A program made the translations under genes and the position numbers. From Dastarcus helophoroides (lineage: Eukaryota > Arthropoda > Insecta > Coleoptera > Bothrideridae): a stretch of 64,000 nucleotides of DNA. The stretch covers positions 20,672,129 to 20,736,128 of the forward strand of contig CM053330.1 in assembly GCA_028583605.1 (NCBI GenBank), given 5' to 3'. Shown in pieces: positions 23,412 to 33,375 of this stretch; within the stretch, counting starts at the first letter, position 1; every line of letters begins with the position of its first letter. The notes beneath the pieces were generated by a model. It worked only from the letters and a program-made list of their open reading frames with translations, searched no databases and was not told the origin of the DNA.

Positions 23412-24455
23412 CTTGAGGGAGCAGCCATGGGAAATCCTTTGTCACCTTTCATGGCTGAGCTCTTCATGGGTGTTTTTGAAAGTCGTCTTAAAAATGAATG
23501 TAGTTTGTTTCCTAGGGTATGGATTAGATATGTAGATGATATTTTTGCTATTTTTGACACAAAAAATCAAAATTTAGATAATTTCATTGATGTTCTAAAT
23601 TCACGTTTTCCAACAGTTAAATTCACTGTAGAATTAGAGAAAGAAGCCGCTTTACCATTTTTAGACATTTTAGTTATTAGGAATAAAAATAGATTAGAAT
23701 TTGATGTATATAGGAAAGATTCCAGTACCTTCCGCTATATAACTTCCGATTCTAACCATTGCATACACCACAAAATGGCAAGCTTCAACTTCCTTGCCCA
23801 TCGCCTTCTGAGTCTTCCTCTTAGTAGGGAAAGATTCAGAAAGGAGTTAAAGACAATAAAACATATAGCTGAAGTTAATGGATTCGATCCAAATATTATT
23901 TATAAAATTATTAATAAGAAAAAATTTAAATGTGAATTGGTGAATACTACAACTTTCCGAGCTGATGAAAACAGAAACTTTAAATTCGTCTCACTTCCAT
24001 TTGAACCCTCGCTCACGCAGGGTTTGGGTGGAATTTTACGAAATCAGGGTTTTCGGGTTATTTATACTTCTAATGGAAAATTAAATTCGCTTTTAGGTAG
24101 TTTAAAGGATAAAGTAGAGCAAACAGATAAGTCTGGTATTTACCAAATTTCATGTAGGGATTGTCCTCAAAAGTATGTTGGACAAACTAGACGATCTCTT
24201 AAAATCCGACTCAAAGAACATTTGGCTCATTTGAGGTACGGAAGAACTGAGAAGTCAAGTGTGGCTCGACATGCTTTTGAATTAGATCATAGGATAGATA
24301 ATGATATTAAATTGTTAAGAGTAGTTAATAAGAATTATATGTTAAATGCATGTGAGAGCTTAGCCATCCATAAGGCTGGAAACAACCTTATGAATGGTTG
24401 CGCTGGACCTTTAGGCCATTCATCCCTGTTAAAAATAGTTAAGGTTGATAGATAA
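23397..24455 (+). CDS. Penelope-like reverse transcriptase/GIY-YIG endonuclease, 5'-truncated
   Basis: An uninterrupted frame of about 350 codons, usable Met at 23427. It starts inside the RT palm: EGAAMGNPLSPFMAELFM is the B-type motif and WIRYVDDIFAIF carries the catalytic YVDD. LPFLDILVIR and the linker follow. From about residue 245 of the Met-initiated frame the GIY-YIG nuclease begins: SGIYQISC, a CRDC cysteine pair, KYVGQTRRSLKIRLKEH with the conserved Arg, and a C-terminal Glu in NACESLAIHK. Penelope-like proteins normally run about 700-800 residues, so the N-terminal fingers are missing. The frame is open, which suggests a recent insertion, but the truncated protein is unlikely to be active. 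Confidence 0.9.
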   Translation, partial: EFDEQLEGAAMGNPLSPFMAELFMGVFESRLKNECSLFPRVWIRYVDDIFAIFDTKNQNLDNFIDVLNSRFPTVKFTVELEKEAALPFLDILVIRNKNRLEFDVYRKDSSTFRYITSDSNHCIHHKMASFNFLAHRLLSLPLSRERFRKELKTIKHIAEVNGFDPNIIYKIINKKKFKCELVNTTTFRADENRNFKFVSLPFEPSLTQGLGGILRNQGFRVIYTSNGKLNSLLGSLKDKVEQTDKSGIYQISCRDCPQKYVGQTRRSLKIRLKEHLAHLRYGRTEKSSVARHAFELDHRIDNDIKLLRVVNKNYMLNACESLAIHKAGNNLMNGCAGPLGHSSLLKIVKVDR

Positions 24456-24569
24456 GAAATTGTGACATAACAACGTGTATGATTGGATGCGCGTTCGGGT
24501 GCGGCCGATCACGCACGAAGTAAATATTCTTAGTATATAAGGGTTAATTTTAAGATTAGATGTTACTTT

Positions 24570-24610
24570 CTCTCTGAAGATGACAGCTTGGCTGTCGAAA
24601 CGCGTTAGAG
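24570..24610 (+). ncRNA. Hammerhead-like motif in plus Penelope copy
   Basis: CTCT (24570-24573) can pair with AGAG (24607-24610) as helix I. The core is CTGAAGA, followed by one extra T. Helix II is GACAGC (24582-24587) with GCTGTC (24591-24596), then GAAA. Helix III is the palindrome ACGCGT, with T at position 17. Known biology: Penelope-like elements carry type I hammerheads with tiny helix III in their terminal repeats. The deviation is the inserted base before helix II, so activity is doubtful. It lies 118 nt after the ORF stop. Confidence 0.5.
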
Positions 24611-24689
24611 CAACCTTTGTTGTGTTTTTTAATTTTTCTTGGTTTCAGGGGACAAGTTCTGTGTTTCAATTTTTGAAGCTAACCAAGGA

Positions 24690-27600
24690 CCAGTCCGTTC
24701 CATCAAAAGAGAATTACTGGTCCACAATTCGTGCATCCTAAGTAAACGTAACGACCCGAGTATAGTAGCCTTCTGCATGTTGGCGGCTAGTGTGTCTGCC
24801 CTCTCACTACAGGCCGGTATAATTTTAAGTTAAGCGAGCAACGAAGGTAGCATATCGCCTAAAGTCCAGTTCAAATAGAAGATCCGGATATTTAGTCCGC
24901 TTTTCTTCCCTCTTACGGGCAATGTTTCCTTCGGCAAGAGCCGAAAACTCGACCACGTACATTGCTTTGATTTCGTGGTCTTGGAGGACAAGAACCGGTT
25001 TATTGTCTCGTAAATGCCTCACCGTATCAAACGAAAAGTTCCAAAAAATACTGCACCTTCCGTTCTCTATCACGGACTCGATATCCCCCGGCGTATAGGG
25101 CAACACTGGTGCCTAATCTATTTCGTAATGGTACCGTAGGTAAAAATACAGCAGCCTTAGTGCAGCGTTATGGCGGCGGATATAAGCGGAGACTGCATAC
25201 GCACCACAAGATGAAAGCAGATGCGTTAATGTCTCCGGTGCACTATGACATGCCCTATAGTCTGTATTCAAGGGTGTTGATAACACCATCTTGGCAGGCT
25301 ATCACAAAGCCTTTGGTCTTAGATCTGAGCCCACTTGACCTCAGAAAGCAAAATGTCAAATCTCTAGATAACCCCACGTTTTCCATGGTTCTGTAAAAGA
25401 TTCCATGCATGGGTTTATTTCGAAGTTGCTTCAGTAGCTTGTTCAGTTCTGCAGCTTTAATGTGGGTCTTCAGTCGACTAGGAACCAACTCTGTAATGGA
25501 GTTTTTGTTCCGTCGGCTGCAATCAAATTCGAGACCTAGCTCTGTGGCGGCCTGTTCTGCTCCCCTAAATAAAAATGCCCCATTTCCTGCACGTTCGTGG
25601 TCGTGAACCATACGCAAAAAAGGATCTGAACTTCTGATAATCCTGCAAGACATATCCAAGGTTATCCTGTTGTAAAGAAGCCCCAGGCTTAAGAGCCTAC
25701 GGTCTCCTAGCTGTCTTGGAATATAAATCCGTAAAACGGACGATTTAAGTTGTACACTTCGATTTAAATTCATCCTCTTGCGAATCTTTACATCGAGTTC
25801 ATGTAGCTCGTTTTGAGTCCATTTTAAAACTCCAAAAGAATATATTACTAGTGAAATGCAAGTATGTTTGTTGCAAGCACCTTATTCTTTCCAGACAGCT
25901 CTGGGGACCAGATCTGTCGGAGGCATTGCAAATACTTGCAGTGGAGAGAGGTACCTCCTGAACATGGTTCTGTGCCACACTCAATGACCTTCTGGATTCG
26001 TCCTCTCTTGAGGTGAACCATTGCACACTTGTTCAACCCAAATTCCATACCGACATCACGTGTGTATTGCTACAGGACTTTAAGAAATTGTTTATTTCTT
26101 TGCAAGCGTAAAGCTTAAGGTCGTCCATGTAAAACAAATGGGTAACCTTATGCCTGCGGTAGCTTGGTATACCACAGTTTTTACCTTGGGTCATTCGGAG
26201 AGTAACAGATAAAGATAGCAGCGAGATGCAAAACAAAAGTGGGCTTAAGAAATTTCCTTGATACACCCCTCTTCTGAAAGTTACCAACTCTGACTGGACC
26301 TTAGATGCACCGGATGTAGTGGCAAACCTGGTCGGCCAGAGTGGCAATAGATGTTCAATACACCTCACTACTGGATTGGGTACCGCAAGCATTCTCAGCA
26401 ACATTTCCAGCAACTTATGAGACGTTGTATCAAATGCCTTACGATAATCAATATAGGCCGTCGAAAAGTTTCGCTTATACTAAATAGAGTCCTGGGTGAT
26501 ACACCTATCAATGACCACATTCTCCTTACAGCCAGCCGCACCTATCTTAGACCCCCTTTGCTTGTATATCCGTGCATAGATTCCGTCAACTGAGGCCAGT
26601 ACAAGCGTGTATGGGATACGTGTAAATAGCTTGTAACACGTATTCAAATAAGTAATTGGTTCGTATTTTTTTGGATTAGACAGATCTCCAGTTTCTGGTA
26701 AAAGCACGGTTCGCCTTTCCACACACCACTGAGGGATATGCTTCTCATTATTCAGCCAAATGTTAAAAATTCTAGCTAAGTGGGGGTAGCTGGATGACAG
26801 AAATTTCCACCAATAGTTGCTAATGCCATCGGGGCCAGGAGCAGCATTGTTCTTTGTGCCTTTAAGAGCACTTTGAACCTCCTCAGCAGTGATTGAATGT
26901 AGTTTTTCTTCTTCTGTCTGAGGAATGGAATTTCAGAAGTTTCTGAACTCTTCTAGAGCTAAAATATCTTCCTTAAACGAATGCCTTTCTTCATATATCG
27001 GCTCCCAGATAAGTGTTGCTTGATCTATAGATGCAAGATTATCTGCAACACGTTTCGGTGGTTGAAAGAGAAGCGAAGGTTTTTTGCGGAATTGTGCGTT
27101 TTTCTCAATGCTCTTCGCTCTAACTGCTAGATATTTTCTGACAGCTACTAGCGCCCATATTCTTTGCAAACTATGCTGCTGACTGGCAGCACTCTCATAT
27201 TGAGTGTGTGATGAAGACGCCTTAATGATCTTGGTAAAAGTCTTATTTTGGTATTAAACGGTCTCCCTTCCACCACATAATCCATCACACACTGAATATG
27301 GGATGCGTGTTGTCTTTCCTTCCGGATCTTAATCTGCAATAATTGAAGTCGCCTGTTGACTCCTCCGTTTGAAAAGTCTCACTCTGTTCTCTTGTTGGAG
27401 CTTGGTAACAACTTTATATACCACGCAATTAATGCTCCAGATGTTCGTCTCTTCCGTAATCGATCTACTAAGATTTGCGTCCGCTTCTTTTAGGTCTCGG
27501 GTTTTGATGGGCTTTTAAAGGTAAATCGCCCTTCTGTTTATTAAGCTCTCTACTTCTGGCGGTATACTATTCCCCAGGGGTTCCTTATCCGCCACTTGTT

Positions 27601-27985
27601 GTGGTTCCCTGTACTTAGCATTTGGCGGTTGGGGAAGCCCCCCTACGTGACCCGTTCTTCGAATATACACTACATAATCGGGTAAGTTTTGAGCGGTGAG
27701 TATGTGATGCTCAGGGTGCATCTCAACCCACTGTCTATGCATACACGCCGTGTATCCTCTTTGATTCGGGTTGATGCTCCTCTCATAATACTGCAAAAGA
27801 TCGTCATGCAAATCGTCAGTCCATTCAAGATGTCCTTGATTATAGCGGTTATCGTCATCGATGGGCCGGTCTTGTTGGATCCCACCACACGCTAAAATAG
27901 CTGCCGATCCGATCTGCGCTCTTAGCTCAAGATAAGTGGTGGCGCTACTCCCCAAGGACTGCGATGTTATCTGTCTTCCTTGCTC
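24690..27985 (-). pseudogene. R4/Dong-like non-LTR retrotransposon, frameshifted
   Basis: Minus-strand pieces follow the order of this clade. First come an N-terminal region (27970-27515, LEWTDDLHDDLLQYYERS, YREPQQVADKEPLG) and a pre-RT region (27340-26930). The RT has KTGD-like/LSNPKKYEPITYLNTC (26720-26480), AYIDYRKAFDT (motif A, near 26430-26460), FRRGVYQGN-LSPLLFC and FYMDDLKLYA (catalytic YMDD, near 26125). A thumb/C-terminal part follows (LRIYIPRQLGDRRLLSLGLLY, 25773-25255). Next is a zinc knuckle (25260-25190) whose first Cys is now Tyr, with C-x8-H-x4-C left. The end is a restriction-like endonuclease region (25106-24700; ENGRCSIFWNFSF, MYVVEFSA, ILGSLRLLRMH). At least six frame breaks. 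Single-ORF elements with a C-terminal endonuclease fit R4/Dong or a close relative; the exact clade is inferred. Confidence 0.8.
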
Positions 27986-27986
27986 C

Positions 27987-28133
<147 letters not shown>

Positions 28134-28149
28134 ATTTTCACAACATTAT

Positions 28150-28610
28150 AGCTGGGATCTTTCTTTTGACTAGAAATCTACCCGACTCCTAAGGTCTTCC
28201 GTATTTCATAACACTTTTCTTAAAATATGGGCTGTACCCATTCAATGCAATCTGCTGTACTATTTCAAACTTTGGTTGGTCTGGTATTTTTTTAGGTTTT
28301 TCTTCTGATTTGTGGTAATTGCTCCTAGGGTTCCTATCGCCACTTCTACTTTAACGTGCCACATCCTAGCGATTTCTATTGCTAGATCACAATATTTAAG
28401 TAACATTTCAGCTGCTTTAGTTACTACATTATTGTCACATGGCACGGCAACATCTATTATGATACAACTTTTATCTCTATTGTTCCTAATTATGATTTTC
28501 GGTTTATTGGCAGGTACCATTCTATCTGTGTGCACCTGTTGCTAGTACAATATTGTGACGTTTTCAGCATTTACTATGTCTGCTGGACTGTGCTTATACC
28601 AATATTGCTA
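28150..28610 (-). pseudogene. 3' end of a second R4/Dong-like element
   Basis: A minus-strand frame (28535-28260) with HTDRMVPANKPKIIIRNNRD, IIIDVAVPCDNNVV and KYCDLAIEIARMW is the C-terminal endonuclease region of R4-like polyproteins. A frame change leads to GTAHILRKVL, the usual last conserved motif. Upstream remnants (YKHSPADIVNAENVTILY) reach about 28610. The family differs from the element at 24690-27985. Only about 460 bp remain, so the copy is strongly 5'-truncated, and it ends directly in the (TAA)n tract. Confidence 0.75.
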
Positions 28611-28639
28611 CTACTACTCAGAATTAATTAACCCAAATT

Positions 28640-28828
28640 AACCAATAGCGGGTATACCTAGGAGGGCAGTGGTTAAAACGTGATTTATTTTTTTTGTGCA
28701 CTTTTATTGCAATCTAATAACAAAAATATAAACTACAGACGTTTTTACATAAAAAAGATACTCTTAGTAAAATTCGATATTGTCAGCGGTTTTCGAGTAA
28801 AAATGCATATTTATATCTCGATACATAC
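28640..28828. repeat. Interspersed repeat shared with 18430-18625
   Basis: Same orientation as 18430-18625. It is cut at 28829 by the 5' LTR of the Gypsy element, so the repeat is older than the LTR element. Its continuation is not found beyond the 3' LTR. Confidence 0.7.
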
Positions 28829-28829
28829 A

Positions 28830-29195
28830 TGTTAGAATAGTAATATTATTTCATCATATCGGCTATCGGTGATGTCACCATTGCGGGAATGCCGGGGTAA
28901 TAAATTGTACTCTTTTATCGCTAACAAAAACAATCTTCGGCTCGGCGTCTGATTGCCTGTAATCTGATACTTTTTGTGAAGGAGGTTGGTTGAAATGAAA
29001 TGCTTAACGCATAAGTAAGACAAGTGTTTTCTTTAGCGATAGGAATTCTCTGACTGTAAACTGTTTTTAAAGGTTAATACAGATTTGGTCGTCGAAACGA
29101 CACGGTCGATTTTAATGTAAACGTAATTTTTGAATTGAACCGATTAAAGTGCATATTCCAAGAATACAGTGTTTTATTTCGACGTACCGATAACA
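28830..29195 (+). repeat. 5' LTR, 366 bp
   Basis: Starts TGTTAGAATAG and ends GATAACA, giving the inverted termini TGTTA/TAACA. Its first 179 bp are identical to 34173-34351. An AATAAA string at 28899-28904 could serve as the polyadenylation signal. The 3' boundary is set by the TAACA terminus and the adjacent primer-binding site. Confidence 0.85.
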
Positions 29196-29210
29196 TCAGA
29201 AGTGGGATTT
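29196..29210 (+). promoter_or_regulatory. Primer-binding site, probably tRNA-Leu
   Basis: TCAGAAGTGGGATTT directly after the LTR resembles the complement of an animal tRNA-Leu 3' region, as used by some Gypsy lineages such as mdg3/blastopia. The tRNA identity is from memory. Confidence 0.5.
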
Positions 29211-29375
29211 ACCGTGCGTGTTAAAAAAAAAAAAAACTATTTTTTTTTCTCTTGTCTTTGTATTTTGTTCCTTTGGACCGTTTCGAGATATTGATAGTTT
29301 ATAACGTATCTAAGTGACATTCAGGACATAGTCGATCGTGTCGATACTTAACAGTGAAACCGAAATAGCCTGGAA

Positions 29376-32300
29376 ATGAGTGAAACCGACAAACAAACTT
29401 TAGACATTAGTGCAGCAAATGGATCGTCAAGTTCTAGAGATGAAGTACCAACGCTGGCTACTAACAGTTTATTGGGTTCTACCTTGATGACCATGCAGGC
29501 TGCACTGCAAAGCTTAGTATCTGAAGTGGCCAATTTGAAATCAACTGCTAGTGGTCTTTCTCCTCAAACCGCCGTAAGTAATGTTAGCTTGCCAGAAACT
29601 ACTGCAGCGATAACTGAGGTAAGAGAATCGTTATCATTTAGTTTTACCAGTTTTGATCCGAATAAAAGCAATTATCCGACTCAAGAGTGGCTTAACGAAG
29701 TAAATAGAGTTAGAAAAAAGTATAACGTAGATGATTGCTTGGCAATATTAAAAGCTGGCGAGGCTCTTAGAGGTGAGGGTCGCCGGTTTTATGAAGGTTG
29801 GGCTCCATTGACTCGGACATGGATTGCTTTTGAAGATGATCTGCTGTCAGCTTTTCCTGATCACGAATCTTGGGGTAGTAAGTTTAGAACAGCTTATGAA
29901 GTTAAATGTTCGCAATTCCAGACATTTAGTGAATATGCGCGAATTAAAATTAGAGACTTGTATCGTTTTCATTCTGATTTGCCTTGGGAAAAAGTTTTAT
30001 CAATAGTAATTGACGGGATTAATAGTAATACAGTTTATGAAAGTATTCGATTACAAAATCCTTCAAATTTAACTGAATTAATGTTAATATTACGACGTCA
30101 CGAAGCTATTAAGCGAAGGGACAATCGAGTAGACAATTCAAGTCCATTAAAACGTCGACGTTTGGAAAGTAAATTCTCTGGAAAATGTTTCAACTGTGGC
30201 AAAACTGGACACAAAAAAGAAGAATGTCGCAGCTTGCCATCTGGTTCTGGGGCAAAGAAAGACAACTACAAAAATTCTAGCGAATGCACCTTTTGTAAGA
30301 GAATGGGACATGAAGAAAATAACTGCTGGAAGAAGAATGGAAAGCCGAAGGTTTTATGTGTTAACATACGACGATGTGCAATAATGCCCAAAGCTACAGT
30401 TCCTTACAATGATGAAATTCGGTCATTTTCTTATTTGGTCGATAGCGGTGCTGATATGTCGCTTATTCATGAAAACGTTGTACGTCAAGTGAATGGAAAC
30501 TTGGTCTTTGATAGGATGACAGTGTCTGGTATCGGTCAGATGGCAGTTTCAATTTTGGGAAAGTGTACTCTCTTGGTCTCTCTGCAAGAGGTCACACTGG
30601 AAGTGGATTTCTTTGTTGTTCCTGATTCTACTATTCCAGAAGTGGATGCCTTAATAGGATGGGAAGTGATAAGTCGACCTGGATTGGAAATCGTTAGGAG
30701 ACCTCACGGTATAGATCTTCGATTTAAAACCTCTGTCGATACTCGAGTTTGTATTGTTCCTAAGATTATCGTGTCAGGACTGGACGAGCACCAAAAAATG
30801 GTATTAGATAAAATTTTGGAAAATGCACGAAACTCTTCAGCATCAGTTGTTAAGACTGGAAAACTAAAAATTCAGCTAAAAGATGACATTCCTGTTGTAT
30901 TTCGACCACGACGTCTAGCCTACGCAGAACGCGCTCAAGTGAAAGGTATTATAAAAGAACTGTTAGAAGAAGGAATCATAAGGGAGAGTGCTTCACCATA
31001 CGCCAGTCCGATAGTTCTAGTCCAGAAGAAAAATGGCACATTACGATTATGCTGTGATTTCCGAGCCATAAATCAAAAGGCGGTTAAGGACAGATTTCCA
31101 CTACCAAATTTGCATGATCAGTTAGATGCTCTAGGCAAAGCCAGATTCTTTACGACGTTGGATATGAAGGCCGGGTTTCACCAAATTGAAGTGGATGAAG
31201 CATCAAAAAAATATACAGCCTTTGTAACACCCGATGGGCACTACGAGTTCAATCGTATGCCATTTGGGTTTGCTAATGCACCGGCTTGTTACCAACGAGC
31301 AATTAATACAGCTCTTGGTGACCTAAAAGATAATGTCGCTCAAGTTTACTTAGATGACGTGATGATTGCAACAAAGACCATCGATCAAGGACTTATTAAT
31401 TTGCGTTTAGTTTTGAAAGCACTGACAGAAGCAGGGTTCTCTCTAAATTGGGAAAAATGTGTATTTTTTGCCACCGAAACTGAATACTTGGGGACAATTG
31501 TGGGAAATGGTGTCCTTAAACCAAGTCCACGAAAAGTAGAAGCTTTGACGAAAACATCTCCACCCACCGACGTTAAGGGAGTCAGGCAGTTCATGGGTTT
31601 GGCTGGTTATTTTCGGAGATTCATTAAAGATTTTTCTCTTCTTACCGCCCCTATTAACCAATTAGTGAGAAAAAACGTTGACTTCAGGTGGACTGAGGAA
31701 CATGAAAATATTCGACACAAGATCCTACAAAAATTGACTACTCAACCTGTGCTTAAGATATTCGATCCAGAGTTGCCAACGGAACTCCATACTGACGCCA
31801 GTTCTTTAGGCATTGCAGCAGCCTTAATGCAAAAAGAGAATGGAACGGTATATCCTATTGCTTATTTTAGTAGAAGAACAACAGCTTGCGAAGCAAAGTA
31901 TCACTCGTACGATCTTGAGACATTAGCTATCGTAGAGGGTATTGAACATTTTCGTGTGTATCTGTACGGTATCAATTTCACAGTTTACACAGACTGTAAT
32001 TCGGTACGCGCAACGGCGCTCAAAAAGGATCTTCACCCCAGGGTGGCTAGATGGTGGATCCGACTTCAAGATTTCGATTTTAAAATCGAGTACCGCCCAG
32101 GCTGCAAAATGGGTCATGTTGATTACATTAGCAGATGCCCAGTGTCAACAACATTACCGGTTAAAAGAAGAACTGCAGCCAGTAAAGTGAAGACCATTAA
32201 ACAATATCAAGATGAGGATGCCTTTTGTCGACAACTACAACAAAAGCTACTAGACGGATTTGTACAAAAAAACGATCTGATTTATTATGCTACAAAGAAG

Positions 32301-32663
32301 CCTACCAAAACTGATCAGGGACTTCGATGTTTCGTGCCAGTAGCTGCAAGGTTATCTGTCATGAAAACTTACCACGATGATGCAGCCCATGTGGGATGGG
32401 ATAAAGCCATAACGCGGCTTCGACAAGAACTTTATTGGCCACGAATGGGTCAGGTTTTAAAAAAATACATAAAAAACTGCCGAATATGCACCGTAAATAA
32501 GAGTCACACTGGTAAGAAGACTGGCCTTTATCAATTGGGTGAAAAAGCTACAAAACCTTTTGAAGTATGGCATATAGATCATGCAGGCCCGCTAGTTGAG
32601 TCCAACAAGTGTACTCAAATTTTAGTGGTTGTGGATGCGTACTCTAAATTCTCGAGGTTTTGA
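29376..32663 (+). CDS. Gypsy Gag-Pol polyprotein up to an in-frame stop in integrase
   Basis: A 1,095-codon frame starting at ATG 29376, about 180 bp after the primer-binding site. Residues 1-260 are a Gag-like capsid region. Two CCHC zinc knuckles (CFNCGKTGHKKEEC near 270 and CTFCKRMGHEENNC near 304) bind RNA. The aspartic protease motif is LVDSGADMS near 355. RT spans about 500-740 with YLDDV near 657. RNase H has HTDASSLG near 804. The integrase zinc domain has its His pair near 1000 and its NCRIC pair near 1032, and the first catalytic Asp lies in WHIDHAG near 1064. Gag and Pol share one frame, with no frameshift site. The frame ends at TGA 32661-32663. The sequence continues in the same frame downstream, so this is a premature nonsense codon and not the natural end. 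Confidence 0.9.
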   Translation: MSETDKQTLDISAANGSSSSRDEVPTLATNSLLGSTLMTMQAALQSLVSEVANLKSTASGLSPQTAVSNVSLPETTAAITEVRESLSFSFTSFDPNKSNYPTQEWLNEVNRVRKKYNVDDCLAILKAGEALRGEGRRFYEGWAPLTRTWIAFEDDLLSAFPDHESWGSKFRTAYEVKCSQFQTFSEYARIKIRDLYRFHSDLPWEKVLSIVIDGINSNTVYESIRLQNPSNLTELMLILRRHEAIKRRDNRVDNSSPLKRRRLESKFSGKCFNCGKTGHKKEECRSLPSGSGAKKDNYKNSSECTFCKRMGHEENNCWKKNGKPKVLCVNIRRCAIMPKATVPYNDEIRSFSYLVDSGADMSLIHENVVRQVNGNLVFDRMTVSGIGQMAVSILGKCTLLVSLQEVTLEVDFFVVPDSTIPEVDALIGWEVISRPGLEIVRRPHGIDLRFKTSVDTRVCIVPKIIVSGLDEHQKMVLDKILENARNSSASVVKTGKLKIQLKDDIPVVFRPRRLAYAERAQVKGIIKELLEEGIIRESASPYASPIVLVQKKNGTLRLCCDFRAINQKAVKDRFPLPNLHDQLDALGKARFFTTLDMKAGFHQIEVDEASKKYTAFVTPDGHYEFNRMPFGFANAPACYQRAINTALGDLKDNVAQVYLDDVMIATKTIDQGLINLRLVLKALTEAGFSLNWEKCVFFATETEYLGTIVGNGVLKPSPRKVEALTKTSPPTDVKGVRQFMGLAGYFRRFIKDFSLLTAPINQLVRKNVDFRWTEEHENIRHKILQKLTTQPVLKIFDPELPTELHTDASSLGIAAALMQKENGTVYPIAYFSRRTTACEAKYHSYDLETLAIVEGIEHFRVYLYGINFTVYTDCNSVRATALKKDLHPRVARWWIRLQDFDFKIEYRPGCKMGHVDYISRCPVSTTLPVKRRTAASKVKTIKQYQDEDAFCRQLQQKLLDGFVQKNDLIYYATKKPTKTDQGLRCFVPVAARLSVMKTYHDDAAHVGWDKAITRLRQELYWPRMGQVLKKYIKNCRICTVNKSHTGKKTGLYQLGEKATKPFEVWHIDHAGPLVESNKCTQILVVVDAYSKFSRF

Positions 32664-32696
32664 CCTATTAAAAATAAGAAAACGGAATACACCATT

Positions 32697-33374
32697 GTGG
32701 CGCTGGGGAAAGTTTTTCAGAAGCTTGGTATACCAAAGCGAATTGTGGCAGATAGAGCGTTTGTTTCCACAAAATTTAAAGACTTTTTGTCACAAAACAA
32801 TGTAGACTTACATTTGATTGCGACCGGTATGCCGCGAGGAAATGGGCAAGTGGAGCGAGTTATGAGGACACTTTTTAACTTGATGAGAAGCGTTTTGAAT
32901 GATAAAAAAGAATCTTCGTGGACTTCAGTACTTCCACAAATTGAGGCAGTTTTAAATGAAACTGAATCTAAAAGTACAGGGTGCACTCCAAATTTGTTAA
33001 TGTTTGGAAAAAGAAATCGATTACCAGCAGAAGCGGTAATATTAGAAGGGCTTCCAGAACAACCAACTGGAGACTTGTCAAATATTAGGGCAAAAGTATC
33101 TCAACGGTTGGAGAAGGGTCGACAAGAACAAGAAATACGATTCAACCTTAAGAGATCTTCTGCTAAGCTTTATGCTGTTGGGGATAAAGTAGTGGTGGCC
33201 AATACCCAAGTTTCTGGAGGTAAACTGAAAGCAAGGTTTGAAGGGCCTTATGAAGTTGTTAAGCTCCTTGATAATGAAAGGTATGTCCTAAAGAGACTGA
33301 ATAAAAGAGGTAATATAACAAAGACAGCTGCTCATGAACATCTGAGGACATGGCCTGAGGGAGGAGAAACTTAA
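32697..33374 (+). pseudogene. Gypsy integrase C-terminal part, after the in-frame stop
   Basis: Same reading frame as gag-pol; only the TGA at 32661 separates them. It holds the second catalytic Asp (IVADRAF, residue 19 counted from 32697) and the catalytic Glu (GNGQVERVM, residue 53). A chromo-like/GPY-type C-terminal region follows (LKARFEGPYEVVKLL). The two acidic residues are 33 apart instead of the usual 35. The conserved D-x-G-x-x-F block appears two residues short, so a small deletion may also have occurred. Without readthrough this part is not made as part of the polyprotein. Confidence 0.85.
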
Positions 33375-33375
33375 T

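Larger units (their letters stand above)
22309..24671. mobile_element. Palindrome of two head-to-head Penelope-like copies
   Basis: 22309-23393 (minus-strand copy) and 23586-24671 (plus-strand copy) are nearly identical inverted arms of about 1,085 bp. The 192-bp spacer (23394-23585) holds extra 5' reverse transcriptase sequence that only the plus copy has. Both arms contain the 3' part of a Penelope-like ORF, its 3' flank and a hammerhead-like motif, and both stop at the same terminal sequence (TGTGTTTCAATT). Both copies are 5'-truncated and joined at their truncated ends. I saw no clear target duplication. Confidence 0.85.
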
